A DNA stretch of 6,897 nucleotides from Idiomarina sp. UBA6142 (GCA_002423905.1 DIVC01000115.1:8642-15538); one strand, 5' to 3'. Counted from the first letter of the stretch, positions 1 to 6,807 are shown. A program made the numbers and translations. The notes: generated by a model not told the origin, from the sequence alone.

Positions 1-503
1 TCTTCTAACTTCAACCGTTCGCGCTTAGCGGTACGCTGTAACCACGTGGCGGCAAATACCCCAGACAAAGCACCCACCATGCCCGCCATGGTGGGAATGG
101 TCGCTTTCGATACCCCGGCTGCCATTGAACGGGCGTTACCGGTGCCAGCTACCGCCATCACATCAAACACTTCGATCATGCCGGTGACGGTACCCATCAA
201 ACCAAGTAACGGGCATAGCGCTACTAATGCTTGTAACACCGGCAAGTTACTGCCGAGGGCTAAACTCACCCGAGAAATTATCGCTTGACGTATTTGCTCA
301 GCCTGCCAGGACGATTTGTCGCTGCGCTGCTGCCAATTTGATAGTGCAGCTTGCTTGGCCTGCTGATGGCCCGTGAGGTAATAAAAGATCCGCTCAAGAA
401 TCATCAGCCACATGACAAAAATTAGCACACCAATCACCACCAATACTTGCCCGCCGGTCTCGACGAAGTCTTGAATAGCGCCGTAGAATTCGTTCAGAAT
501 CAC
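1..503 (-). CDS. exbB2: ExbB-type proton channel subunit of a TonB2 system (partial at 3' end)
   Basis: This is a small MotA/TolQ/ExbB inner-membrane protein. In the family it assembles with ExbD and TonB and uses proton flow to energise TonB-dependent outer-membrane receptors. The 167 visible codons show a short N-terminus, a first membrane segment at about residues 17-38 (VLVVIGVLIFVMW), a cytoplasmic loop of about 45 residues, then a second segment containing the family signature PLLGLMGTVTGMI at about 98-110, an AGTGNARSMAAGVSKA stretch, and a third segment around 136-155. Small ExbB2 proteins are about 170-180 residues long, so only the last few residues should be missing past the left edge. 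I chose the GTG start at 503-501 because a GGAGG lies 8 bases upstream and it begins 2 bases after the stop of the preceding gene; no in-frame ATG gives a full first membrane segment. The symbol rests on the operon order (DUF3450, TtpC-like, small ExbB). A plain exbB or tolQ-like name is the alternative. Confidence 0.9.
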   Translation of the reverse strand, partial: MILNEFYGAIQDFVETGGQVLVVIGVLIFVMWLMILERIFYYLTGHQQAKQAALSNWQQRSDKSSWQAEQIRQAIISRVSLALGSNLPVLQALVALCPLLGLMGTVTGMIEVFDVMAVAGTGNARSMAAGVSKATIPTMAGMVGALSGVFAATWLQRTAKRERLKLE

Positions 504-505
504 CC

Positions 506-1864
506 TTAGTGCCTCCGCTCAGAACGCTCCGCAATCAGGCCTGATGCCTGTTCCTGCAACACATGCACAATGGTGCGGCTGCGGGTGTTCAGTGACGCGA
601 ACAACAAGGTCATCGGAATCGCTACAACCAAGCCTAAAACCGTGGTAACCAAGGCTTGCGAGATACCGCCGGCCATCAGTTTCGGGTCACCGGTACCGAA
701 CAAGGTGATCGCTTGGAAGGTATTGATCATACCGGTCACGGTACCTAACAAGCCCATCAGTGGCGCGACCACCGAAATAATCTTGATGAAGGTCAGGTTA
801 CGAGTGATGCTTGGGATCTCACGTAAAATGGCCTCGCTGAGTTTTAACTCCAAGGTTTCGGTATCCACTTGTGGGAATTTGTCTTGTACCGCCATGACGC
901 GGCCAAGTGGGTTATCGCTACGGGCTTCGGTTTGTTTCAACTGACGCTTCACTTTGCCACCCATAAGCGTGAGGCTAACAAAGCGTTCAAGGGCAATCAG
1001 CAAGCCAATAGCACCCAAGGCAAGAATGATGTAACCAACGGTGCCACCTTGGTCAATACGCTCGCCCAAGCTTGGTGCTTGCACTAATAAACCCAAAATA
1101 GCCCCGGCAGTCGGGTCAAGTGCAAATTTAACCTGCCCATTTTGCGCTGCCTGTAAATCCGCCGCAGTGCTCAAGTAACGTGACGACGGTTGACGAATTA
1201 ACTCAGCCACGGTGTCGGTGCCCGGTACTAATTCTAAATACTGGCCATTAGCGACCATATTGAAGGTACCTACCCGCACGACATCGCGTGCTACTTTCTC
1301 GCCATTGGCTAAGGTTACTTCGGTATTGAAACGGCTCACCTTGCCTGACTCGGTCATTTCTTGCAGTAACGCTAACCAAACCGACTCAATTTCGCTAATT
1401 GACGCCAACTTAGAACTGCTGCCCATCTTCTTCGCTAACGCACTTAATTGCTCGCTGCGGCCAGGAAATTCTACCGACACATAGGAGTTTTGTAACTTAC
1501 TGGCGGTATCACCGGACACTTGCTGCAATACCCCAAACAATTCGCGCAGTGAGCCAAGGCGCTGATTGAGTGTTTCGGTAACTGCGGCGAGTTCAATTTC
1601 ATTTTTTTCAAATTGCGTTTCGAGCTGTTCGCTTAAGCGTTCTAGTCGGTCGCGCTGCGCAATGGCTTCGCGCAACAGTTGCTGTTGCTGGGCCGCTTCG
1701 GCACGAAAGCGTGCTTCACGCTGTTTGTTCTCTTCCGATTGAGCATATTGGCCTTGCTGTAATTGCTGTAACAACTGGTCCAGATCAACCGGTTGCTGAG
1801 GTGCGGCGTGAACGCTAGCGGTCATCAATCCCGCGGCTAGAGCAATGCATTTGATCAGTTTCAT
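506..1864 (-). CDS. ttpC: TtpC-like MotA/TolQ/ExbB proton channel family protein with periplasmic coiled-coil domain
   Basis: This 452-residue protein is a large ExbB paralogue of the kind found in TonB2 operons. In Vibrio the equivalent TtpC is required, besides ExbB2, ExbD2 and TonB2, for TonB2-dependent iron uptake. Visible layout: a signal peptide (MKLIKC..., likely cut after VHA at about residue 20), a Gln/Glu/Arg-rich coiled coil at about 28-115, and a periplasmic domain to about 265. Membrane segments follow at 273-294, about 359-380 and 405-425. The ExbB/TolQ signature APLMGLLGTVTGMI (about 367-380) is followed by FGTGDPKLMAGGISQAL, and a charged tail ends in ERSERRH. The ATG at 1864-1862 has GGAG 8 bases upstream and starts 3 bases after the DUF3450 stop. 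The next gene begins 2 bases after this stop. The family call is secure; the exact equivalence to Vibrio TtpC is inferred from order and architecture. Confidence 0.9.
   Translation of the reverse strand: MKLIKCIALAAGLMTASVHAAPQQPVDLDQLLQQLQQGQYAQSEENKQREARFRAEAAQQQQLLREAIAQRDRLERLSEQLETQFEKNEIELAAVTETLNQRLGSLRELFGVLQQVSGDTASKLQNSYVSVEFPGRSEQLSALAKKMGSSSKLASISEIESVWLALLQEMTESGKVSRFNTEVTLANGEKVARDVVRVGTFNMVANGQYLELVPGTDTVAELIRQPSSRYLSTAADLQAAQNGQVKFALDPTAGAILGLLVQAPSLGERIDQGGTVGYIILALGAIGLLIALERFVSLTLMGGKVKRQLKQTEARSDNPLGRVMAVQDKFPQVDTETLELKLSEAILREIPSITRNLTFIKIISVVAPLMGLLGTVTGMINTFQAITLFGTGDPKLMAGGISQALVTTVLGLVVAIPMTLLFASLNTRSRTIVHVLQEQASGLIAERSERRH
512..516 (-). promoter_or_regulatory. Ribosome binding site that fixes the GTG start of the small ExbB gene
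   Basis: Read on the minus strand this is GGAGG followed by 8 bases and then GTG at 503-501. It lies inside the last codons of the upstream TtpC-like gene, whose stop is at 508-506. This arrangement suggests that ribosomes finishing that gene re-initiate directly on exbB. Confidence 0.65.
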
Positions 1865-1867
1865 AAC

Positions 1868-2635
1868 TTACTCTCCGCGGCTTGAGGTGTTAATGGGTAG
1901 CATCAGCAAATCGGGCGCCAATTGCTTACGGGCGATACGAATAGCTTCTTGCACACCGCTGTTATAGCTGCTGTCGAGCGCTTGCCAATGTTTTTGCTGT
2001 TGATTCCATACTCCCATGCGACTGCCATCGCGGGTTTTATAGATCAACACCAAACGACCAATGCGCAAAAATTCAACGTCCTGCGCCTGACCATCGATGT
2101 CCATGACGCCGTTATAGGCTTCAATATTGCGACCATAGTCGGCTTCAATTTGATAGGCTTCCATAACGCGGCGAAATTTCTCCGATACATCCACATCGGC
2201 GCGTTCCATTAAATCGTTGAGATGAGCGATGCGGTCGTCACGCTCGCGACCAAGAAATGGCACATCAAGATCAATAAAGGCATCGAGCGCCGTTATCATG
2301 CGTAACATTAACGGGGTGATTTGTCGCTCAACTACACTGACCTCGTCAATAGACAGGTTCAGCTCAGCTTTTTCACTGGTCTGGTTAGCGATTTGCTTTT
2401 GCAGCTGCTGGGTATACACCTCAAGGCCTTCAATTTGGCGCATAATCTGCTTGTACTGCTGGACTCGCTCTTGGGTGGTGTCGGCTATCGTTTCGACCGT
2501 CAATTGTGAACTGCGTGCTGATTGGGTAATAGCGTTGGCGGCGTTAACCACCGGTTCTAGCGTAGCATCTTGCGCTGCGGCGATATTCGCACTGAGCGCA
2601 AGCACCAGCATGGAAGGAACGAAAGATATTCTCAT
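1868..2635 (-). CDS. DUF3450 family periplasmic protein, first gene of the TonB2-type operon
   Basis: This is a protein of 255 residues from the chosen start. It has a clear signal peptide (MRISFVPSMLVLALSANIAAA, probably cut before QDA), so it should be exported to the periplasm. After that comes a mostly helical region: a coiled coil rich in Gln and Glu at about residues 40-95, then the conserved DUF3450 block including ERQITPLMLRMI, LDVPFLGRERDDR and VSEKFRRVMEAYQIE at about 97-155. A C-terminal part probably beta-rich carries FLRIGRLVLIYKTRDG and MGVWN. Biochemical function is unknown; members habitually precede a TtpC-like gene, so a role as periplasmic accessory of the TonB2 complex is inferred. 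I prefer ATG 2635-2633 because AAGG lies 7 bases upstream. A GTG at 2650 in the same frame would add five residues but has no recognisable ribosome site. The end abuts the next gene with a 3-base gap. Confidence 0.88.
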   Translation of the reverse strand: MRISFVPSMLVLALSANIAAAQDATLEPVVNAANAITQSARSSQLTVETIADTTQERVQQYKQIMRQIEGLEVYTQQLQKQIANQTSEKAELNLSIDEVSVVERQITPLMLRMITALDAFIDLDVPFLGRERDDRIAHLNDLMERADVDVSEKFRRVMEAYQIEADYGRNIEAYNGVMDIDGQAQDVEFLRIGRLVLIYKTRDGSRMGVWNQQQKHWQALDSSYNSGVQEAIRIARKQLAPDLLMLPINTSSRGE

Positions 2636-2711
2636 GACAGTACCTTGCACGTCGTTTTAGAAAGATGAGCGCAAGATACTGCAGTTGTATGACAGCTTAG
2701 TGACCACTACA

Positions 2712-2727
2712 TGTCATATTTATGACA
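2712..2727. promoter_or_regulatory. Inverted repeat TGTCATA-TT-TATGACA, candidate operator
   Basis: Two perfect 7-base arms (2712-2718 and 2721-2727) flank a 2-base centre. The repeat overlaps the -10 and presumed start site of the candidate operon promoter, which is a typical repressor position. Further copies of the half-site lie at 2689-2694 (ATGACA) and 2742-2747 (TGTCAT, overlapping the channel stop codon), giving four hexamers in 59 bases. I do not recognise the cognate regulator. The arms are too AT-rich for a convincing terminator and no U-tract follows on either strand. Confidence 0.4.
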
Positions 2728-2747
2728 AGGTGACGGTTTTATGTCAT
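2719..2747 (-). promoter_or_regulatory. Candidate sigma70-type promoter for the TonB2-type operon
   Basis: On the minus strand, ATGACA at 2747-2742 (five of six matches to TTGACA) is followed by a 17-base spacer and CATAAA at 2724-2719 (four of six matches to TATAAT). Transcription would start near 2712, leaving a leader of about 76 bases before the ATG at 2635. The -35 overlaps the last codon and stop of the channel gene. Assigned by eye only; the -10 is mediocre. Confidence 0.35.
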
Positions 2748-3988
2748 TTCGTGGGCGTTGGGTGTAATAAACCGCGCATATCGGCACCACTGGGGTGCTG
2801 GAATACGCGCAGGCCAAATTCACCGGCAATGGATAACAAATGATCAAATATGTCTGACTGCGCACTTTCATACTCAGTCCATACCGTAGTGTTGGTAAAG
2901 CAGTATACTTCGAGCGGCAAGCCATCTGAAGTAGGCTGTAATTGTCGCACCATCAGAGTCATTTGTTGATGTACTTTGGGGTGATTTCTGAGGTACTGAT
3001 CAATATAGGCTCTAAACGTTCCAATGTTGGAAATGCGACGGGTATTTACCGGCTCTTTCCCGGCTTCTTCGAGTTTCTGGTTCCAAGCGTCAATTTCTGC
3101 TTGCTTGCTATCCAAATAGTCGCGCAATAATCGGAAGCGGTACAACTGTTGCCATTCATCGGCGGACAAAAAATGAATGCTTTGCTGATCCACTAATAAA
3201 CTGCGCTTGATCCGTCGACCACCGGATTCTTGCATACCACGCCAATTTTTAAATGGGTCGGTAATGAAGCGTTTGGTTGGAATGAAGGTGATGGTTTTAT
3301 CCCAATTTTGCACTTTGACGGTATGCAGAGCGATGTCAATAACATCACCATCAGCGCTTAAATTGGGCATTTCAACCCAATCACCCACCCGCACAATATC
3401 ATTTGAGCTAATTTGCACGCTTGCCACTAGCGATAACAAGGTATCTTGAAAGACTAACAACAGCACCGCTGCCATCGCGCCTAATCCCGACAGCAAAATG
3501 ACCGGAGATCGATCGATTAACACCGCGACCATTAGAATGGTTGCTACCACATAGATGGCTATCTTGGCGACCTGTACAAAGCCTTTAATCGGGCGTTCGC
3601 GAGCGCTATCCTGCAATTCATAGAGTTGATTCACCACGGTTAACAAGCCGCTCAATGCCCGTGCAATCGTGACCACTATAAATGCATTACACACATTGAG
3701 AGCAATGATAGGAACACTATCAGGTAGATGCGGAACCCAATCGATACCAAAGGCGATGACTAATGCTGGCACCACATTAGCTAACCGCGATACGACAAGG
3801 GTTTCGAGCAGCCTCACCACGGTGCTAGCATTGGCTAACGCGAGCAGCCGAACAACACCTTTGAGTAGAACCTTTTTCACGACAAAGTTGGCGATCCACG
3901 CCGCGAGTAGCAATACCCCGATTTTGATCCAAGTGTCGAGGGTTGGATTAAAACTCAACCAGTCATTCAATTGGTCTAATTCGCTCAC
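2744..3988 (-). CDS. ybdG: YbdG/MscM-type mechanosensitive ion channel (MscS superfamily)
   Basis: This 414-residue inner-membrane channel of the MscS superfamily is close to E. coli YbdG (415 residues). YbdG gives miniconductance activity and takes part in responses to osmotic downshift. Hydrophobic segments lie at about residues 20-40, 66-83, 93-115, 138-157 and 162-188, the last being the pore-lining helix with the Gly/Ala-rich LLSGLGAMAAVLLLVFQDTLL. The MscS beta domain follows (ISSNDIVRVGDWVEMP, 194-208; WDKTITFIPTKRF, 229-241). The soluble C-terminal region has the YbdG-specific stretches RRIKRSL (258-264), NIGTFRAYIDQYLRNHP (321-337), TLMVRQL, FTNTTVWTEYE and FDHLLSIAGEFGLRVFQHPSG. The start is GTG at 3988-3986, supported by AAGGAG with a 7-base gap. 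The gene is divergent from the histidine kinase and lies 108 bases upstream of the DUF3450 start, so it may share some read-through with that operon. I see nothing truncated. Confidence 0.93.
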   Translation of the reverse strand: MSELDQLNDWLSFNPTLDTWIKIGVLLLAAWIANFVVKKVLLKGVVRLLALANASTVVRLLETLVVSRLANVVPALVIAFGIDWVPHLPDSVPIIALNVCNAFIVVTIARALSGLLTVVNQLYELQDSARERPIKGFVQVAKIAIYVVATILMVAVLIDRSPVILLSGLGAMAAVLLLVFQDTLLSLVASVQISSNDIVRVGDWVEMPNLSADGDVIDIALHTVKVQNWDKTITFIPTKRFITDPFKNWRGMQESGGRRIKRSLLVDQQSIHFLSADEWQQLYRFRLLRDYLDSKQAEIDAWNQKLEEAGKEPVNTRRISNIGTFRAYIDQYLRNHPKVHQQMTLMVRQLQPTSDGLPLEVYCFTNTTVWTEYESAQSDIFDHLLSIAGEFGLRVFQHPSGADMRGLLHPTPTK

Positions 3989-3995
3989 CGTGTTG

Positions 3996-4001
3996 CTCCT
4001 T
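3996..4001 (-). promoter_or_regulatory. Ribosome binding site that fixes the GTG start of ybdG
   Basis: On the minus strand AAGGAG is followed by 7 bases and GTG at 3988-3986. This strong site, together with the match of the resulting N-terminus to the YbdG family length, decides the start codon. Confidence 0.7.
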
Positions 4002-4035
4002 GAGGTCCGCCTTACCTAACGACATAGGCAGGGTT

Positions 4036-4044
4036 ATTATGGCA
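4036..4044 (-). promoter_or_regulatory. Candidate extended -10 promoter for ybdG
   Basis: On the minus strand the bases read TGC-CATAAT: a -10 element with five of six matches to TATAAT preceded by the TG dinucleotide of an extended -10. No good -35 is present, as is usual for this promoter type. Transcription would start near 4029 and give a leader of about 40 bases ending in the strong ribosome site. It lies in the 118-base divergent region (3989-4106) that must also contain the kinase promoter; for the latter I see only weak possibilities such as TTGCGC at 4051-4056 with TAAGTT at 4074-4079. Confidence 0.4.
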
Positions 4045-4106
4045 TGTTCCTTGCGCTTCATGCATCGATCATTTAAGTTGTTGCGATATCGCGTTCGGAA
4101 CCACTC

Positions 4107-5840
4107 ATGACCACAACCAGTATTTCTAAATCACTTCTCACTAGCGTGCTATCGGTCTACTTCGTATTGACCTTATTAGTCACCTGTGTGCAGGTACTGG
4201 GTGAATACTATGATACCAAGCGCATGCTGGTCGAAGAGCTACAAAACCAACAAAGCACCTTTAGTAACTCGCTCGCGCGATCGCTGTGGGAATTTAACTA
4301 CGAACAAATCAATGCAACCGCCGAGGGTCTTATCAGTATCCCGGCCATTTCCGGTATCATTATCCGTGATGATACCGGCAAAATCATGGTTCAACTCGGT
4401 AACGCGGCGTCACTGGTCATGCTGCCAGAAAGCAGCACCGAATATCATAATATCGATGAAACAAACGGGGTTTTTGGTTACTACGCACCATTGGTTTTCG
4501 AATTTTCGGGACAGTCTACCCCGGTCGGTGATGTCACGCTATTTTCAACCCGCGACGTGGCCATTGACCGGATAAAAGTCAGTCTTTATTTCATCTTCGG
4601 CAACGCAATTATTAAAAGTACTTTCTTGATTGTGCTGTTCAGCTTTGCGTTTAGTCGCCAATTACACCGCCCCATGCGCGATTTAACAGAACAAATTAAG
4701 AATTTCCGGTTGGATGATTTAGACCATTCGCGCATTCGCCTACACGACCAGCGTAATACCGAATTCCTCATGGTTGAGCAAGCCTATAACCAACTGCTCG
4801 ATAAACTCGAAGACTATCAGCAAGACTTACAATTAACCGAACAGCAACTGCTGCATGCTAATCGTAAACTCGATCAACAAAATGCGATGTTAGAACAAGA
4901 TGTGGCTCACAAGACATCCAGTCTAAGTCAAGTGTTACTCGATCTAGAACGGCGAAAAAATGAGCTTGAACAGCGCCAAGAAAAATTAATGCGAGAAATT
5001 CGCCAACGACAAATTATTGAAGCCGATTTACGTGAAGCGAATGATCGTTTGCAAAGCTCCTTGACTGCTCTGGAACGTGCGCAATCACAATTACTGGAAT
5101 CGGAAAAAATGGCCTCTCTTGGTGGTTTGGTCGCTGGTATTACCCACGATGTCAGTACCCCGCTCGGAATTTCAATTACTGCCGCAAGCTTTTTGCGAGA
5201 CCAAATGCAAACCATGAATACTGCACTCATGGAAAAGACTCTCACGCAGCAGCAGCTGCAAGAATTTCTCGCCTCTGGTAGCGATGCGATGCAGCTACTA
5301 GAAAATAATTTAGCTCGTGCATCTGACTTAATCGGTAGCTTTAAACAAGTGGCTGTCGACCAAACCTCAGAATCAGTGCGTGAATTCAATTTAAAGAAAT
5401 ATCTGCAGGATGTGATTCATTCACTTCGTCCGCGCTGGAAAAACAGTCAACATCAGATTGAACTGGTGTGTGACGATGACATCAATATCACCGCCCCCGC
5501 AGGTGCGTTCGCACAGATTTTCACCAATTTGGTGGTGAATTCACTGTTTCATGGTTTTGAAGCGCAAGTAAAAGGCAAGATTCGTATTGTGGTGAATGCT
5601 ATTGCTGATAATCAGCTAGAGTTTATCTATAGTGACAACGGTAAAGGTCTTACCGCTGAGCAAATGGAAAAATTATTTGATCCGTTCTTTACCACCAAAC
5701 GCCAACAAGGAGGCAGTGGTTTAGGTACACACATCATTCGTAACTTGGTGATCCAAACCCTGCATGGCCACATTACCGCCACCAGTGAAGTCGGTCATGG
5801 GCTCACCTATCGGTTTGTCATTCCGGTAAACTATCGCTAA
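4107..5840 (+). CDS. Membrane-bound sensor histidine kinase without adjacent response regulator
   Basis: This 577-residue two-component sensor has a membrane segment at about residues 8-29, a periplasmic sensing region at about 31-157 (with LWEFNYEQI at 60-68 and IPAISGIIIRDDTG), and a second membrane segment at about 159-184. A HAMP-like linker follows (RPMRDLTEQIKNF), then a long Gln/Glu-rich coiled coil at about 219-335. The kinase core is complete: H-box GLVAGITHDVSTPLG with phospho-acceptor His347; N-box NLVVNSLFHG at 474-483; G1 SDNGKGL with Asp510; F-box FDPFFTTK at 524-531; G2 GGSGLG at 535-540. The acceptor is followed by Asp rather than the more common Glu, a known variation. The HDxxTPLG and GGSGLGxHI pattern resembles kinases related to HPK4. 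It should autophosphorylate and pass phosphate to a response regulator, but none is encoded here, so partner and signal are unknown. GGAA 6 bases before the ATG supports the start. It is divergent from ybdG and 24 bases upstream of rdgC. Confidence 0.92.
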   Translation: MTTTSISKSLLTSVLSVYFVLTLLVTCVQVLGEYYDTKRMLVEELQNQQSTFSNSLARSLWEFNYEQINATAEGLISIPAISGIIIRDDTGKIMVQLGNAASLVMLPESSTEYHNIDETNGVFGYYAPLVFEFSGQSTPVGDVTLFSTRDVAIDRIKVSLYFIFGNAIIKSTFLIVLFSFAFSRQLHRPMRDLTEQIKNFRLDDLDHSRIRLHDQRNTEFLMVEQAYNQLLDKLEDYQQDLQLTEQQLLHANRKLDQQNAMLEQDVAHKTSSLSQVLLDLERRKNELEQRQEKLMREIRQRQIIEADLREANDRLQSSLTALERAQSQLLESEKMASLGGLVAGITHDVSTPLGISITAASFLRDQMQTMNTALMEKTLTQQQLQEFLASGSDAMQLLENNLARASDLIGSFKQVAVDQTSESVREFNLKKYLQDVIHSLRPRWKNSQHQIELVCDDDINITAPAGAFAQIFTNLVVNSLFHGFEAQVKGKIRIVVNAIADNQLEFIYSDNGKGLTAEQMEKLFDPFFTTKRQQGGSGLGTHIIRNLVIQTLHGHITATSEVGHGLTYRFVIPVNYR

Positions 5841-5852
5841 TACCAATCCATC

Positions 5853-5857
5853 AAGGA
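5853..5857 (+). promoter_or_regulatory. Ribosome binding site of rdgC
   Basis: AAGGA is followed by 7 bases and ATG at 5865. It sits within the 24-base gap after the kinase stop, which leaves little room for a separate promoter unless that lies inside the kinase gene. Confidence 0.6.
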
Positions 5858-5864
5858 AGTCGTT

Positions 5865-6773
5865 ATGTGGTTTAGAAACCTCCGTATTTACACGCTTGCG
5901 TCTGATTTTGTTATGCCTGAGCAACTTGAACAAGCGCTCGAGGCTATGCGTTTCAAACCGTGCACTCGTAGTGAAATCGCTAGTTTTGGTTGGGCCTCAC
6001 CCTTTGGCCGAGCTAGTGAGGTGTTGTCGCACAAAATCGGCCATTGCTATTTGGTCACAGCGCGTAAAGAAGAAAAAGTATTACCCAGCAGTGTCATCAA
6101 TGCTCAGCTTGAAGAGTTGGTGGCGCAACGCGAAGCTGAATTAGCCCGTAAGTTGGCGAGCAAAGAAAAACAAGCTATGAAAGAAGATTTGATTCATCGC
6201 TTACTGCCACAAGCGTTTAGTAAATTTAAGCAACTCGGTGCCCTGATCAATACCCAATTGGGTATCGTGGTGGTTGATGCAAGCAGTGCATCGGCAGCCG
6301 AAGATGTGCTCGGTTTACTGCGCAGTAGTTTCGGTTCGTTGCCGGTTAAACCTTGGTTTGCTGAACAGCCCAGCGAACTGTATTTCACCCAATTTTTGCG
6401 TCAACAGCAGCTCATTGATGGCTTTGAATTTGGCGACGAAGTGGAATTGCGCGATGCGCATGATAGTGGTGCGGTGGTTCGTTGTCGGCAACATGATCTC
6501 AGTGGCACTGAGATTGAAACTCATTTAGCGCATAACAAGCAGGTGACTAAATTGGCCCTGATTTGGCAGCAACGATTACAGTTTGTGCTGGAGCAAGATT
6601 TAGCGATCAAACGCTTTAAACCTACCGATGTAGTCCTTGAAGAACAGGATAAGTTGGTGGATGCCACGCCAGAACAGCGCGTGGATGCAGACTTTGCGCT
6701 ACTAAGTGGCGAGATCAGTGCGTTGTTTCCACAACTGGTTAGTTTATTTCAAACCGAATTAAGCGTAGATTAA
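5865..6773 (+). CDS. rdgC: Recombination-associated protein RdgC
   Basis: This 302-residue protein is nearly identical in length to E. coli RdgC (303). RdgC is a nucleoid-associated protein that forms a ring-shaped dimer around double-stranded DNA, binds without sequence specificity, and can limit RecA-promoted strand exchange; it becomes important when replication restart is impaired. Recognisable blocks: N-terminal MWFRNLRIYTL, GWASPFG at 43-48, ARKEEKVLPSSVI at 66-78, a charged helix at about 85-118 with LARKLASKEK and HRLLPQAFSKF, VVVDASSASAAEDVLGLLRSS at about 135-155 followed by FGSLPV, and near the C-terminus TKLALIWQQRLQFVL and DADFALLSGE. The ATG at 5865 is supported by AAGGA at 5853-5857 with a 7-base gap. 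It follows the kinase stop by 24 bases with no visible terminator, so cotranscription is plausible. No frame disruption is seen. Confidence 0.95.
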   Translation: MWFRNLRIYTLASDFVMPEQLEQALEAMRFKPCTRSEIASFGWASPFGRASEVLSHKIGHCYLVTARKEEKVLPSSVINAQLEELVAQREAELARKLASKEKQAMKEDLIHRLLPQAFSKFKQLGALINTQLGIVVVDASSASAAEDVLGLLRSSFGSLPVKPWFAEQPSELYFTQFLRQQQLIDGFEFGDEVELRDAHDSGAVVRCRQHDLSGTEIETHLAHNKQVTKLALIWQQRLQFVLEQDLAIKRFKPTDVVLEEQDKLVDATPEQRVDADFALLSGEISALFPQLVSLFQTELSVD

Positions 6774-6807
6774 CTGCCACTATTTGTTTGTGAACAAGGA
6801 ACATACT

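Noticed and set aside
570..944. Open frame of 124 codons on the plus strand inside the TtpC-like gene
   Set aside because: It lies antisense to a well-recognised ExbB-family domain, has no ribosome site or family resemblance, and its composition is that of a shadow frame.
2635..2650. GTG at 2650 as the start of the DUF3450 protein
   Set aside because: It has no ribosome site, whereas ATG at 2635 has AAGG at a 7-base distance and gives a standard signal peptide.
2229..2660. Open frame of 143 codons on the plus strand antisense to the DUF3450 gene
   Set aside because: Ser/Arg/Cys-rich low-information translation typical of an antisense frame; the opposite strand encodes a conserved protein with a signal peptide.
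2712..2727. The TGTCATA/TATGACA repeat considered as a terminator of ybdG
   Set aside because: The stem is AT-rich with a 2-base loop and has no downstream U-tract in the minus direction; an operator reading fits its position better.
4928..5389. Open frame of 153 codons on the minus strand inside the histidine kinase gene
   Set aside because: It is antisense to the coiled coil and H-box region; the Ser/Cys/Arg-rich translation has no recognisable motif.
6784..6797. Inverted repeat TTGTT-TGTG-AACAA after rdgC, considered as a terminator
   Set aside because: The 5-bp arms are AT-rich, no T-run follows, and the repeat runs into the ribosome site of the next gene. It is too weak to call a terminator or a regulatory hairpin.
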